64,000 nucleotides of DNA from Muriicola soli (lineage in GTDB: Bacteria; Bacteroidota; Bacteroidia; Flavobacteriales; Flavobacteriaceae), in assembly GCF_004139715.1 (NCBI RefSeq), contig NZ_CP035544.1:124001-188000 (forward strand), read 5' to 3'. Position numbers and translations under genes: made by a program. Below the pieces are notes generated by a model. It saw only the letters and a program-made list of their open reading frames with translations. It was not told where the DNA came from and searched no databases. Shown here piece by piece: positions 18,333 to 28,982 of the stretch. How positions within the stretch are numbered: position 1 is the first letter of the stretch; every line of letters starts with the position of its first letter.

Positions 18333-19259
18333 CTAAGCCGAAATTATTCTTCGAGTTGTTTCCTGATCTTTCTTAAGCTGTTCTTTTAATTCGTCCAGCG
18401 TATCAAACTTTTGCTCTTCCCTTATCCATTGCAGAATATTGATCTGTATGACCTTGTTGTAGAGATTTTCCTTAAAGTCGAGAAAATGGATCTCAATACT
18501 TTGATCTTGTCCGTCAACGGTTGGATTAAAGCCGATGTTCATCATCCCGTAGACCCTTTGACCCTTTATATGGCTCTCAATGACATAGGCTCCGTTTTTG
18601 GGGATAAGCTTATAGGTCTCTTCGATCCTGAGGTTGGCGGTAGGAAAACCCAGCTGCCTTCCCAGTCCTTTGCCTTTGACAATTTTTCCTGTAAGCATAT
18701 AGCTATAGCCCAAATAAGAGTTGGCAGTAACCACATCGCCTTCCAGAAGAGCATTTCGAATCTTTGTGGAACTGACCGCTACAGCCTCAATTTCCTGAGC
18801 TGGAATTTCTTCTACCTCAAATTCGAGAGTGTTTCCAAAGGCAATGAGATCATTTATGTTGGCATTCCTGTTCCGGCCAAATCGGTGATCATATCCTATA
18901 ATGACTTTTTTGGCGTGGAGGGCATTGACCAGCATATCCCTTACAAAGGCGGTGGCGCTTAGCCTGGAAAACGTCTTTGTAAAAGGCTGGATAATTAAGT
19001 AATCGATTCCCAGTTCTTCCAGGATTTTCTTTTTTTCCCCGATTGTATTGAGGAGTTTTAGATCAGAATCTTTTTGTAAAACCATTCGCGGATGGGGGAA
19101 GAAAGTAAGGACAGCCGCCACTCTGTTATTGAGTCTGGCATCATTTATGAGACGTTCAAGTATCAGCTTATGCCCTATATGGACACCATCAAAAGTCCCA
19201 ATGGTGATGACAGAAGCCTGGTTTTTATCGTATTTAGATATGCTTTGAACTGTTACCAC
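18333..19259 (-). CDS. ribF: Bifunctional riboflavin kinase / FAD synthetase
   Basis: Makes FMN and then FAD from riboflavin. 308 residues: the N-terminal nucleotidyltransferase has VITIGTFDGVHIGHKLIL and the later SSTKIRNALLEGDV; the C-terminal flavokinase has GKGLGRQLGFPTANL with the PTAN motif, and EIHFLDFKENLYN. First gene of a long minus-strand run, adjoining the HTTM gene without a gap. Confidence 0.96.
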   Translation of the reverse strand: MVTVQSISKYDKNQASVITIGTFDGVHIGHKLILERLINDARLNNRVAAVLTFFPHPRMVLQKDSDLKLLNTIGEKKKILEELGIDYLIIQPFTKTFSRLSATAFVRDMLVNALHAKKVIIGYDHRFGRNRNANINDLIAFGNTLEFEVEEIPAQEIEAVAVSSTKIRNALLEGDVVTANSYLGYSYMLTGKIVKGKGLGRQLGFPTANLRIEETYKLIPKNGAYVIESHIKGQRVYGMMNIGFNPTVDGQDQSIEIHFLDFKENLYNKVIQINILQWIREEQKFDTLDELKEQLKKDQETTRRIISA

Positions 19260-19308
19260 ACACTTAAAATAATAAAAAGGCTTATTTTTAAAGATTTAAA
19301 GTCCCCGA

Positions 19309-22300
19309 ATGACCACAAAACTACGTCTTGTTTTGCCAATAACCATGTTATTTGCCTGCTTTTACGTAGTGGGGCAAAGTCAATATTGGCAGCCTGCTGA
19401 GGTTCAAAACAATATATTGTCTTCCGATCTCAAGGGTTTAGATGCCCAGAAAGTACAATATTTTTCACTTCAGGAATCTCTTTTAAACAGAGAGCTGGAA
19501 AAAATTACCTCCCAAAGGGTAGATCAGACCCTGGTATACTTTCCAGATGCAGAAGGACAACTCACTGCTTTTGAGGTAGAAGAAACTCCTGTTTTTTCTC
19601 CTGAACTTACAGCCAAATACCCTGAAATAAGGTCCTACTCCGGAATTGGAGTCAACGACAAATCAAAAAGAGTCCGATTCAGTGTTTCGCCAAAAGGAGT
19701 AGAAGCCATGTTTGTGAACCACGACGGGAACCACAATCGTTTTCTGCAAAAAGTATCTCCTCAACGAGGGGATTACATTCTCTACGACAGGATAGGATAT
19801 ACAGGTGAAATAGAAAAATTTATCTGTGAAACCGAGGAAAAGCGGATTGCCTCAGCACAAAGCAGCACAAGCAAACTCTTTGACGATCAACGATTGAGAA
19901 AATTCAGGATCGCGGTATCAGCCACCGGCGAATACACTCAATTTCACGGAGGTACTGTAGTTGGTGCCCTTTCTGCGATAAATGCCACCCTCACCAGGGT
20001 CAATGAGGTGTTTATGTCCGATTTGGGAATCGAATTAGAATTGATTTCCAATAATGATCTCGTAGTGTACACCGATCCTGAGACTGATCCTTATCAAAGC
20101 AATCTGAATACAGAAGTTCAGACCACATTGAATAATATTATCGGAGATTTAAATTACGATGTCGGACACCTATTCCACGAAGATACCAATGGGGGGAACG
20201 CAGGTTTTATTGGAGCTGTTTGCCAGACCAATCAGAAAGGAAGTGCCTATTCAGCTTCGACCGTTCCCCAGGGTGATGTTTTTGACCTGGATTATGTCGC
20301 CCATGAATTGGGACATCAATTTGGGGCCAATCACACCTGGTCCTTTGATTCTGAAGGGACAGGGGTTCAGGCAGAGCCTGCGAGTGGATCAACTATTATG
20401 GGCTACGCAGGAATTGTACAGGGAAACAATGTACAGAACAACGGAGACGATTATTTTCACTACTTCAGTATTTTACAGATTTCAGAATACATTCTTACCA
20501 CTTCCTGCGCAGCAGAGACGACTTTGACCAATTCTCCTCCGATTATCTCGCCTTTGGAGGACTATGTTATTCCGGGTGGAACAGCCTTCGTATTACCGGG
20601 AGAGGCTTCAGATCCGGATACCGGAGACGTGCTTACCTTTACCTGGGAACAAATAGATGACGGGGTGGTGACCACAGAAACATTCGGTCCTCAGAACGCA
20701 AGTGGGGCAAACTTCCGATCGTTGCCGCCAGCAATTGATTCTGCACGCTATTTTCCCAGGTTGGAAAGGGTAATACAGGGAGAATTAACCCAGGTCAATC
20801 CCGCGATAAATTCGGCTTGGGAAACGGTGTCGGAGATAGAGCGCGATTTGAATTTTGCGCTCACTGTCAGGGATAATGCGCCAGGGGGAGGACAGGTGTC
20901 TTCTGATGTCCTGAATGTCCGCGTCAGCAATTCTGCAGGACCTTTTGTGGTAAATTCGCAGGCTTCTTCTGAGACCTATAGTGCGGGAACTATACAAACT
21001 GTTAGCTGGGACGTTGCAGGCACCAATGCCCCACCGGTGAACACCCAATTTGTTGAAATATTCCTCTCTTTGGACGGGGATTAAGTTACCCTATCCTTCT
21101 GGAGGAAAGGACGGCCAATGACGGATCACATGATGTATTGTTGCCCGGCAATGCAACAAATACGGCAAGGATTATGGTAAAAGGCAATCAGAATGTGTTT
21201 TTTGCCATAAACAGTGCAGATTTTACCATAGAAGAGTCACCTTTTGTACTTCAATTTGATAATCTCAGTTTTGATGTTTGCCAGCCTGTAGACAAGGTGA
21301 TTCCCTTTGTTTATGAAACTTACGGGGTTTTAGTGAAGAAGTGGTCTTTAGTGCAACAGGGGTTCCACCGGGCCTGGGCGTTACCTTTTTACCTGGTACA
21401 GCTACAAATAACAATACGCCGGTTGATATGACCATATCCAATACGACAGCAGTTCCTGAAGGTGTTTACTCTATCCAGGTATTGGGCACAGCTCCTTCAT
21501 TTTCGCAGGAATTGACCATCGAACTTACCGTGTTCGATACTGATTTTCCCGAAGTCACATTGGTCAACCCAACAAATTCGGCTATCGATATTCCTCTAAG
21601 ACCAATACTGAGCTGGGATACCCCGGCGATCAATAATTCCTATCAGATTGAAATTGCAACTGATGCCGGATTTACATCAGTAATCGAATCAGCTACCGTC
21701 ATATTCAAAAATTACACTCCTGAAAATCTGGCTCCGGAAACCACATATTTTTGGAGAATTAAGCCTGTCACGAATTGTGGAGAAGGCGTATTTGGCAGCG
21801 CTTTCAGTTTTACCACCTTACCGGTTAATTGTAAGATGAAAAGTGCTCAAGGCCTTCCATTATCCATCTCTTCAACCGGAACACCCACCGTACAAGCAAG
21901 CATTATGGTGGTAGACGATCTGCCAGTCTCAGATATCAATGTCTCTCTGAATATCGATCATAGTTTTCTTTCAGATCTTATTATCAGCTTAATATCTCCT
22001 TCGGGAACCGAGGTTGTACTCACCTCTAATTCCTGTTCACAACTGGAGAATATCAATGCGGTTTTTGACGATTCGGCCAGTCCGTTTGCCTGCAATGGTA
22101 ATCCGGGGATAAGCGGGACCGTAAAACCTTTGGGGTCTCTGGCATCCTTTAATGGCGAATCATCTTTTGGCGAATGGATTCTCTTGGTAAAAGATACGGC
22201 ACCGGCCGATGGTGGATTTATCCAGGATTTCACTTTGGAACTTTGTGTTGAGGGTATATTCAGACCAGATGCCGATGAGGACAACGTATTTGATGATGGG

Positions 22301-23083
22301 GATGACCTTTGCCTGGGAACACCACCGAATACGGAAGTCAATGCTGACGGTTGCCCGGTTTATCGTTTTGAGCAGGACAACTTCAATATTTCGCTTACAA
22401 GTGAATCCTGCATCACAAGTAATGATGGCCAGATCGATATTACGGCCAATACTTCATTGGATTATACGATAGTGATTTCAGGTAACGGGGTGAACGAAAC
22501 AGCTGATTTTAGTACGAATTATCAGTTGGAAAATCTTTCTTCAGGTAGTTATTCAGCTTGTATCACAGGCAGCGAGGGCAGTAAAGTATACGAGGAATTT
22601 TGTCTTGATTTTGTGATCTCAGAACCCGATCCACTGGCCGTGCTGATCGCCCTTGATCAGGATGCATTGCAAGCCACATTGAATCTAAGTGGTTCTGAAC
22701 TTTACAATATTGAGTTGAACGGGATTCTCATTCAAACCACAGACAGAGAATTTACGCTTGGTTTAAAACCAGGTGTAAATACGATAAAGGTAACAGGAGC
22801 ACTACCCTGCCAGGGAACTTTTGAAGAGGTTGTCCTTATTGGTGACGAACCCGTCCTATATCCCAATCCCTTTGTCAGTGAAGTAGAGGCATATGTCCCT
22901 TTTTCTGAGTATCCGGTACAGGTACGGATTTATAATTTACTGGGACAGGAAGTGTACTCAGAACAGTATACAGCAGAGGATCAGCTGATCAGAATGAACC
23001 TGAATATCCTGCCTTCAGGAGTGTATTTGTTTCGTTTATCAGGAGAAGATTTTAATTACTCAGCTAAGGTTGTAAAGCGATGA
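19309..23083 (+). pseudogene. T9SS-secreted reprolysin-like metalloprotease, interrupted by two -1 frameshifts (probably intact in the cell)
   Basis: With one base restored at each of two GGGG runs (21076-21079 and 21324-21327) the three reading frames join into one ~1258-residue protein. Order: Sec signal (TKLRLVLPITMLFACFYVVG), propeptide, zinc metalloprotease with HELGHQFGANHTW (HExxHxxGxxH), Ig-like domains, a fibronectin-like segment, a proprotein-convertase P domain (~residues 840-990), and a C-terminal T9SS type A sorting domain (YPNPF...VRIYNLLGQEVYS...PSGVYLFRL). The corrected frames read ...DGGLSYPILL and ...TYGGFSEEVVF, good protein at both joins. Decay would rarely leave everything else intact, so assembly error is favoured. 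Confidence 0.85.
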
Positions 23084-23763
23084 AAAAGATATTAATAGTG
23101 ATCATAGGACTTTTAGCCATGGCCTGCAGCAAGAAATCGCCAAAGCCACCAGAGTCGGCCATGTTGAGTTTCCCCGAGCAGAATTCGGAATGCACAACTG
23201 GGATAAGTCTGAATACGACTACGAGTCAGGTTGAATTCCGTTGGCTGGAGGCAAACCATACAGATACTTATGAATTAAGGGTGACAAATATTTTAACCGG
23301 TATTTCGGTTACCAATGCACCTACAACAGCACTTTCTGCCAGGGTGCCACTGCTCAAGGGTGTTCCCTATCAATGGCGAGTGACCACCAGAAATAACGAG
23401 ACTCAGGAAATCGCCGTGAGTGCAGATTGGTTTTTTTATAATGCAGGTTCTCAAACCACATATGCTCCTTTTCCTGCACAGATCCTTGAACCAGCTTCGG
23501 GAGCCTCGGTTGTGCGTGATCTGAATAATCAAATTACATTGAGTTGGTCCGGTGCGGATGTAGACAGTGATATTCAGTCTTACCAAGTGTATCTCGATTC
23601 TTCCCCAGACCCTCAGGTATTAATTGCCTCTCCATCAGTATTTATCACTGATGTACAAGCTGATGTGGCTGTAGATACCGTTTACTATTGGAGAGTGGTT
23701 ACTCTTGACAGAGAAGGCAATTCTTCTGATTCGGGGGTTTACTCGTTCAGAGTGATCAGATGA
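23080..23763 (+). CDS. Surface lipoprotein with fibronectin III-like repeats
   Basis: 227 residues with a lipoprotein signal (KKILIVIIGLLAMACSKKS). Two fibronectin/cadherin-like beta sandwiches follow, each with the flavobacterial pattern of a strand ending in Y-x-W-R-V: VPYQWRVTTRNN and VYYWRVVTLDREGNSSDS. Its ATG overlaps the protease stop (ATGA), so it is co-translated with the secreted protease and may act with it at the cell surface. Specific function unknown. Confidence 0.8.
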   Translation: MKKILIVIIGLLAMACSKKSPKPPESAMLSFPEQNSECTTGISLNTTTSQVEFRWLEANHTDTYELRVTNILTGISVTNAPTTALSARVPLLKGVPYQWRVTTRNNETQEIAVSADWFFYNAGSQTTYAPFPAQILEPASGASVVRDLNNQITLSWSGADVDSDIQSYQVYLDSSPDPQVLIASPSVFITDVQADVAVDTVYYWRVVTLDREGNSSDSGVYSFRVIR

Positions 23764-24330
23764 TCATGTATTATTGTAAGTATTCATGGTAATATTTACT
23801 CCTTGTAAAACAAAGGATTCTATGAGTTCTGTACAGCGATCGAGTCTTTCAGGCAAGGCTTTCTCTTCATTTTCTTCCCATTTACCCAGAACGTAATCTA
23901 CCTGTCTCCCTTTGGGAAAATCAGATCCCAGACCAAACCGAAGGCGGTTGTACTGACTCGTTTGCAAGCTTTGCTGAACATCGGCGAGTCCGTTATGCCC
24001 GCCATCGCTCCCTTTGGTCTTGAGCCTAAGGGTCCCAAATGGTAAATTGATGTCGTCTGTAACGATCAGGAGATGTTCTTTAGGTATTTTCTCTTTTTCC
24101 AGCCAATAGTGTACCGCCTTGCCACTTCTGTTCATAAAGGTAGCCGGTTTAAGTAAGAGAATACTGCGCCCTTTTATTTTAAACATAGCGGTGGAGCCGA
24201 GCTTATTCTGGACAAAAGTGAGCTCTTTTTTGCTCGCCAGATGATCCAGGATCTGAAAGCCAATGTTATGACGGGTATTGTCGTATTCCGGACCTATATT
24301 TCCTAGGCCTGTAATCAGGAATTTTTTCAT
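23764..24330 (-). CDS. pth: Peptidyl-tRNA hydrolase
   Basis: Recycles peptidyl-tRNA dropped from ribosomes. The start at 24330 (MKKFLITGLGNIGPEY) matches the family N-terminus and gives 188 residues; an upstream in-frame ATG at 24393 would add 21. Catalytic His is in NTRHNIGFQILD, with MNRSGKAVHYWL and DDINLPFGTLRLKTKGSDGGHNGLADV as further signatures. Third gene of the prs-rplY-pth order, downstream of a terminator after rplY. Confidence 0.94.
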   Translation of the reverse strand: MKKFLITGLGNIGPEYDNTRHNIGFQILDHLASKKELTFVQNKLGSTAMFKIKGRSILLLKPATFMNRSGKAVHYWLEKEKIPKEHLLIVTDDINLPFGTLRLKTKGSDGGHNGLADVQQSLQTSQYNRLRFGLGSDFPKGRQVDYVLGKWEENEEKALPERLDRCTELIESFVLQGVNITMNTYNNT

Positions 24331-24420
24331 CTCGTCTTTTTCATTTAGGACAGCCGAGGGTCGGTTAAAGAGGAATGATAAGAAGGAACGCATAGGATTG
24401 TTATCGCCCAGCTAAAATAC

Positions 24421-24454
24421 AAAAGCATCCCAAGAAATTTCTCAGGATGCTTTT
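24421..24454 (-). terminator. Terminator after rplY
   Basis: Perfect 10-bp inverted repeat AAAAGCATCC / GGATGCTTTT whose loop contains a second palindrome AGAAATTTCT. Read on the minus strand it follows the rplY stop by 17 nt and ends in T residues. Confidence 0.8.
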
Positions 24455-24471
24455 CTGTGTTCTTTAAGGTG

Positions 24472-25137
24472 TTATTCTGCACCTTCAGCCGGAGTGGCTT
24501 CTCCTTCAGCTGGAGCTGCTTCTCCTTCTGCAGTAGCTTCTGCACCTTCGAGTTCCTCATCGCCTTCTTCCTCATCTTCAATGACGATTGCCGCACGAGC
24601 CGTTTTAACTTGTACTACAACAGTTGTTTCAGGGTGCAGGATGGTAAACTTATCGTTTAAGAGGGATTCTACAGTGATATTGTCTCCGATCTTTAGGGTG
24701 GAGATATCAATATCAAAGAAATCCGGCAAGTTGTCCGGAAGGGCTTTGATAGCCAGCTTCCTCTTTCTGAATAATAGTCGGCCTCCATTCCGTACTCCTG
24801 GAGAGTTTCCGTTTAAACGAACCGGGATATTCATGGTGAGTTCCTTGTCTGCAAATGACTGGTAAAAATCGATGTGCAAGATTTTATCAGTCACCGGGTG
24901 GAACTGGATGTCCTGCATGATAGCATTCACCTTGTTGCCGTCTCCCAAATCAACCACAACAGTGTGGGCGTTTGGGGTGTACACCAAGTGTCTGAACTCT
25001 AGTTCATCTGCTGCAAAGTGCAATGGCTTTTCCCCTCCGTATACCACGCAAGGGACCTTTCCAGCATTACGTAGGGCCTTCGTTGCCTTCTTGCCCACGC
25101 TTTCTCTTTCTGATCCTTTGATTGTAATTGACTTCAT
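24472..25137 (-). CDS. rplY: 50S ribosomal protein L25/general stress protein Ctc
   Basis: 5S rRNA-binding protein of 221 residues. N-terminal L25 domain ([34 protein letters not shown]) and C-terminal TL5/CTC beta domain ([30 protein letters not shown]). The last ~35 residues are an acidic Ala/Glu/Pro tail with the repeat [16 protein letters not shown], absent from E. coli L25 and similar in composition to the S16 tail encoded at 51469. 21 bp downstream of prs. Confidence 0.95.
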   Translation of the reverse strand: MKSITIKGSERESVGKKATKALRNAGKVPCVVYGGEKPLHFAADELEFRHLVYTPNAHTVVVDLGDGNKVNAIMQDIQFHPVTDKILHIDFYQSFADKELTMNIPVRLNGNSPGVRNGGRLLFRKRKLAIKALPDNLPDFFDIDISTLKIGDNITVESLLNDKFTILHPETTVVVQVKTARAAIVIEDEEEGDEELEGAEATAEGEAAPAEGEATPAEGAE

Positions 25138-25158
25138 TATATAGATTTAAATTGATAC

Positions 25159-26100
25159 TTACATTATAAATTTAGAAGCGATAGAGGTGTTGTGGTGTAC
25201 GCGATGCATAACATCGGCGAACAGGTCTGCACAACTCAATACTTTAATTTTATCGCTTTTTGGTCTGCTCGGGATGGAATCTGTGATGATCAACTCCTCG
25301 AGTTTTGAATTTTTAATTTTTTCATATGCATTTCCCGACAGCAGTCCGTGGGTGGTAATTGCCCTTACGCTCAAGGCTCCTCTTTCCATCATCAGGTCGG
25401 CGGCTTTGGTGAGGGTTCCGGCAGTGTCAACCATATCGTCTACCAGGACTACGTTCTTACCATTTACTTCTCCGATCAGTTCCATATGGGAAATCTTGTT
25501 CGCCTTAGCCCTTTGTTTGTAACAGATAACCACGTCACTGGAAAGTGCTTTAGAATAGGCATATGCTCTTTTGGATCCCCCCATGTCTGGCGAGGCGATG
25601 GTTAAATTATCGAGCTTAAGTTTTTTCAAATAGGGCAGGAAAAGGGTAGAAGCAAACAGATGATCTACCGGTTTTTCAAAAAAGCCCTGTATCTGATCTG
25701 CGTGGAGGTCCATGGTAATGATCCTTGTTGCTCCGGCAGTTTCCAACATTTTTGCTACCAGTTTGGCTGCAATAGGCACTCTTGGCTTGTCCTTTCTGTC
25801 CTGCCTTGCCCAACCATAGTAAGGCATTACTGCTGTGATATGCCTGGCAGAGGCTCTTTTTGCCGCATCGATCATCAGCAACATCTCCATCAGGTTTTCC
25901 GGACCGGGATTTGTGGAGCCGATGATAAAGATCCGTGTGCCGCGAATGGATTCTTCAAAGGAAGGTTGAAATTCCCCGTCACTATAGCGCGAAAAAAGCA
26001 CCTTGCCCAAGTCGGTTCCATACGACTTGGCAATTTTTTCCCCTAGCTCCTTACTCTGGCTACAGGCAAAAATTTTCGGTTCTGGTACTTGATACGGCAT
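25159..26100 (-). CDS. prs: Ribose-phosphate pyrophosphokinase
   Basis: Makes PRPP from ribose 5-phosphate and ATP for purine, pyrimidine, His and NAD synthesis. 313 residues, standard length. Signatures are KVLFSRYSDGEFQPSFEESI, the ATP loop YYGWARQDRKDKPRVP, the DLHADQIQGFF motif and the PRPP-binding loop VLVDDMVDTAGTL. First gene of prs-rplY. Confidence 0.96.
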   Translation of the reverse strand: MPYQVPEPKIFACSQSKELGEKIAKSYGTDLGKVLFSRYSDGEFQPSFEESIRGTRIFIIGSTNPGPENLMEMLLMIDAAKRASARHITAVMPYYGWARQDRKDKPRVPIAAKLVAKMLETAGATRIITMDLHADQIQGFFEKPVDHLFASTLFLPYLKKLKLDNLTIASPDMGGSKRAYAYSKALSSDVVICYKQRAKANKISHMELIGEVNGKNVVLVDDMVDTAGTLTKAADLMMERGALSVRAITTHGLLSGNAYEKIKNSKLEELIITDSIPSRPKSDKIKVLSCADLFADVMHRVHHNTSIASKFIM

Positions 26101-26226
26101 AAGGTAACAGCTTGTTCGCTAGTTTTTTACAGCGCCTTTTTCCAAAGGAGGTGCAAATTTATAAATTTATTTGGCTTAAGGCCGATAAATGGGTAGAATT
26201 TTAAGGTCTCAAACAAAATTATTTTT

Positions 26227-26234
26227 TAGCTTTG
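26227..26234 (+). promoter_or_regulatory. -7 promoter element for tRNA-Leu
   Basis: TAGCTTTG matches TAnnTTTG and lies 80 nt before the tRNA. The leader between contains inverted arms CGGTCC (26256-26261) and GGACCG (26298-26303), so the 5' leader may fold. No -33 box was clear. Confidence 0.5.
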
Positions 26235-26313
26235 CACACCCATTTAATTCGGTGGCGGTCCCTATATCCTGATAGTTAACTGGATGGAGGTAAACGCGGA
26301 CCGATATGGCAAA

Positions 26314-26397
26314 GCCTCGGTGGCGGAATTGGTAGACGCGCTGGATTCAAAATCCAGTGATAGCAATATCGTGTGGGTTCGATTCCCACCCGAGGTA
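26314..26397 (+). tRNA. tRNA-Leu (CAA)
   Basis: Class II tRNA of 84 nt without CCA. The acceptor stem pairs GCCTCGG (26314-26320) with CCGAGGT (26390-26396), discriminator A. D-arm GGTAGACGC, anticodon stem-loop CTGGA TTCAAAA TCCAG with anticodon CAA, a long variable arm, and the T-arm GTGGGTTCGATTCCCAC. Its 3' end borders the AT-rich accessory zone. An imperfect hairpin at 26402-26438 may terminate it. Confidence 0.97.
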
Positions 26398-26661
26398 CAG
26401 TTAAAAGCCTTCTAAGTACTTGTATTTAGGAGTCTTTTATATTTAAGGTGACGAATAAGTGACGATATTTAACTAAATATTGAGTATAGGAAGGTTCAAA
26501 TATGCTCTTATAACGCATCCTAGGGAGCTCTGCATCTATTTTAGCACGTTATTGACGGATGATAGGAGCAAGTTCTTTCGGTTGATTTCAAAGCACTACT
26601 TAAATTACAAATAGGATATTCATTTTACGTCTTTTTCAATATTTGGTATCTAATATGGATA
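26398..26661. other. AT-rich intergenic flank of tRNA-Leu
   Basis: No gene is supported. It holds an imperfect hairpin (26402-26438) that may terminate the tRNA, a direct repeat GTGACGA (26448-26454 and 26459-26465), and the sequence TTCATTTTACGTC (26619-26631), which recurs at 30903-30915. No integrase remnant could be recognised. Confidence 0.4.
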
Positions 26662-26940
26662 CTATTCAAACTTAACCGCTGTTCCATAAATAATTACGCC
26701 ATTTGCACCACCGAGCCCAAAACCTGGCGTCATTCTCAGTCCTACAATACCGTGGAATCCATTTAACTTATAATGCTTTGCCAAGTCCCTTATCCCGTCG
26801 AACGTATTTATTGAGACTTGTTGAAAAAATTCTGTTTCGCGAATCTTTCTGTTTACAGTAACATCTGAAGTATGAACCTCGAAACCCTCAAGTGCTTTAT
26901 ACATTTTGTCTTCTGCACTTTCTGAATCAAACCAACCCAT
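26662..26940 (-). CDS. YbjQ-like (DUF74) small protein
   Basis: 92 residues from the ATG at 26940; a longer in-frame start exists at 27012 but the added residues look non-coding. The end GFHGIVGLRMTPGFGLGGANGVIIYGTAVKFE resembles the YbjQ/UPF0145 pentameric fold, where a conserved Gly/Ala-rich strand ends in a YGTAV motif. No function known. Similarity is moderate, so a remote assignment. Confidence 0.55.
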   Translation of the reverse strand: MGWFDSESAEDKMYKALEGFEVHTSDVTVNRKIRETEFFQQVSINTFDGIRDLAKHYKLNGFHGIVGLRMTPGFGLGGANGVIIYGTAVKFE

Positions 26941-27083
26941 AGTATTTAAGTATTTTATTTCATTTTTATCGCAAAATAGAAAGCTCCTACATTGCAACCA
27001 CCCACCAAACAAACTTTATGTATTTCCTCTGACTTTGTCCAATCTTGCCCGTGAAAATAAGACTCTTCGAAGTATTGTTGATT

Positions 27084-27323
27084 CTACGTGATAAAAATGG
27101 CTATAGCTTGGATAAACGCACCTATTCCTATTAAGGCCAGAAAACCAGGTACTTTCCTTTGACGCCTATATGTTTTTAATCTTCCCTCTTCACTATCTAC
27201 TCCACTTAATTTTACTGAACCGCGAGGCTGGTATTTTGGAGTTGGTGTATTCAGTGCAGCAAATATGCTGCCTACTGTAATAAATAATAGTCCTATTAAA
27301 TTCAAAATTTGATTAATATCCAT
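27084..27323 (-). CDS. Small two-helix membrane protein
   Basis: 79 residues with hydrophobic segments at ~5-24 (ILNLIGLLFITVGSIFAAL) and ~61-78 (GFLALIGIGAFIQAIAIF), and a basic loop between (RLKTYRRQRKVP). No family recognised. AT-rich like its neighbours. Confidence 0.6.
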   Translation of the reverse strand: MDINQILNLIGLLFITVGSIFAALNTPTPKYQPRGSVKLSGVDSEEGRLKTYRRQRKVPGFLALIGIGAFIQAIAIFIT

Positions 27324-27394
27324 AGTTATAGTTTATACTTCTTAAAAAGAAAATAATTCGGGTAAGTGTATTGGAATTGTGAAGTAATGCTTAA

Positions 27395-27823
27395 TTACTT
27401 ACAGAAAAGTTCGTAACCTTTTTTTGTAAAATAGAATTTTGCAACCTTAGAGTCCATATCTAACTCATACACATATAAAACACTGCCCCCTCTTTTATCA
27501 TATAATATTTTATGTGAGTAATGGTAGTATTTCCTATACTCACTTATACCATAAAGATCTAAAATATATTTTGGTGATCTAACTTCAAAATAATGGCCAT
27601 TATCGTCGTAGTTAGTTTGAGTTATCTTGGAAGGTCCGTACGACTGAGTCCCGTCGTATGAATCGATTTTGCTGAAAACCTTTTCGTCAAAATTAAATTT
27701 ATAGTTTTCTTCGCCGCAATAAGTAGACGTATTTCCTCTTATGTAGTCCGTCTGAAATTGTTGTGAAAAAAACGGTGTCACAATAAATATTGTAAAAACA
27801 GAACTTAAAAATATTAGTTTCAT
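27395..27823 (-). CDS. Secreted protein of unknown function
   Basis: 142 residues with a Sec signal (LIFLSSVFTIFIVTPFFSQQ). The mature part is rich in Tyr and Asp (SYGPSKITQTNYDDNGHYFEV). No family recognised. First-codon ATG follows the neighbour by 11 bp, and codon use is AT-rich, in keeping with the surrounding accessory zone. Confidence 0.6.
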   Translation of the reverse strand: MKLIFLSSVFTIFIVTPFFSQQFQTDYIRGNTSTYCGEENYKFNFDEKVFSKIDSYDGTQSYGPSKITQTNYDDNGHYFEVRSPKYILDLYGISEYRKYYHYSHKILYDKRGGSVLYVYELDMDSKVAKFYFTKKGYELFCK

Positions 27824-27834
27824 GAGAATGTGTT

Positions 27835-28317
27835 TTAATCTTTAAAAAAGTCCTTTTTTGGATTAATTTCATTGCCCATTAATTTGAGCAAGTGTATAAA
27901 TCCCTTTTGTATTCTTTCAGTCATTTCATTATGACCGTTTTTCATGTGAATCCCGATTTCGGAAATGAATTCTTCCTCCTTGTGAACATAAATACTTTTG
28001 CTATTTGAAATAATAAAAATGTCCAAGGTGTTATTAGTCCTATTTTTACCTGAAAGATTTACCGCTGAAATAACTCTTGGTAAAAACGAATAGTAATCAT
28101 AGGTGCTTTTTTCTAGTAATGGATTCCAACTTTTTTTTGTAAATACCAATATCTCCCCCCAATCAGAATCATCTTTAATTTCAACCTGATATGTTCCCAT
28201 AAAAGAATTGTCTCCGTAAGATTCTAACTTTAGATTAAGCCATTCTATTGTTTCTTCTTTTGTTTGTGAGAAGTTTACATTAGATATTAAAACAAATAAT
28301 AGAAATAGATTTTTCAT
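27835..28317 (-). CDS. Secreted protein of unknown function
   Basis: 160 residues from the ATG at 28317, which begins a Sec signal (MKNLFLLFVLISNVNFSQ). An upstream in-frame ATG at 28347 overlaps the preceding gene by four bases. The mature part reads ETIEWLNLKLESYGDNSF; this TPEETI-W-L start is frequent in secreted flavobacterial proteins of unknown role. No domain assigned. Confidence 0.6.
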   Translation of the reverse strand: MKNLFLLFVLISNVNFSQTKEETIEWLNLKLESYGDNSFMGTYQVEIKDDSDWGEILVFTKKSWNPLLEKSTYDYYSFLPRVISAVNLSGKNRTNNTLDIFIISNSKSIYVHKEEEFISEIGIHMKNGHNEMTERIQKGFIHLLKLMGNEINPKKDFFKD

Positions 28318-28343
28318 TTTGGTCACATCCAAGTTTACCACAA

Positions 28344-28883
28344 TCATTTATATAGTTTTTCTCGATTATAGGAGGGAACACCAAACAATATTTTAATATT
28401 TTCAACAAACCTCAAGGCTATTGGCAATGGTAATGATTTTCCTGAAGGACTTAAAACCAACAAATCTTGGTAATCAGATGTTGAAACTGGTAAAGGAAAT
28501 TCCTTTCTATTTATCTCTACTATAGAGACCTCTATTAATCGGTCCTTTGCCTTTAGGTTAACAGTAACAAAATACAAACCATCTTCTGCTGGATAGAGAT
28601 CATAAACCATAGAATTTAAGTCAATATCATCTCTGTAAAAACTTCTCGTTGAGACTATATTTTGATCTTTCCCCAGGAACATTTCGTTCTTAATAACAAA
28701 GCTTTTGTCATTTTCATTGAATGAAATGTCTGTTTTAGTGTAACACTTTGTACCTAAGTAAAATTCGTTGTAAAGGATTTTCTCGACTTTAAGAATTGCC
28801 TCAGTTCTCTCAGAAATAGTTTGAGCGAAAGTTGATTGTGTTGAAATAAATAAGAAGATTAATAATTTAAATAAATCATTCAT
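28344..28883 (-). CDS. Secreted protein of unknown function
   Basis: 179 residues with a Sec signal (LFKLLIFLFISTQSTFAQT). The C-terminal half contains LVLSPSGKSLPLPIALRFVENIKILF. No family recognised. It precedes the 27835 gene, with or without a 4-bp overlap depending on the start used there, and both may be one transcript. Confidence 0.6.
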   Translation of the reverse strand: MNDLFKLLIFLFISTQSTFAQTISERTEAILKVEKILYNEFYLGTKCYTKTDISFNENDKSFVIKNEMFLGKDQNIVSTRSFYRDDIDLNSMVYDLYPAEDGLYFVTVNLKAKDRLIEVSIVEINRKEFPLPVSTSDYQDLLVLSPSGKSLPLPIALRFVENIKILFGVPSYNREKLYK

Positions 28884-28982
28884 GCTTGTGGAATATATGA
28901 TTCAATGAGTGCATAGACATTAAGTTAAAAATGGCAGATTAATAAATACTGCCTACCATTTAAGAAAATGAGTTTCTAGGAA

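Noticed and set aside
21076-21327. Phase variation by poly-G slippage in the protease
   Set aside because: Tracts of four or five G are too short for efficient slippage, and the same defect occurs in unrelated nosZ; an assembly error is simpler.
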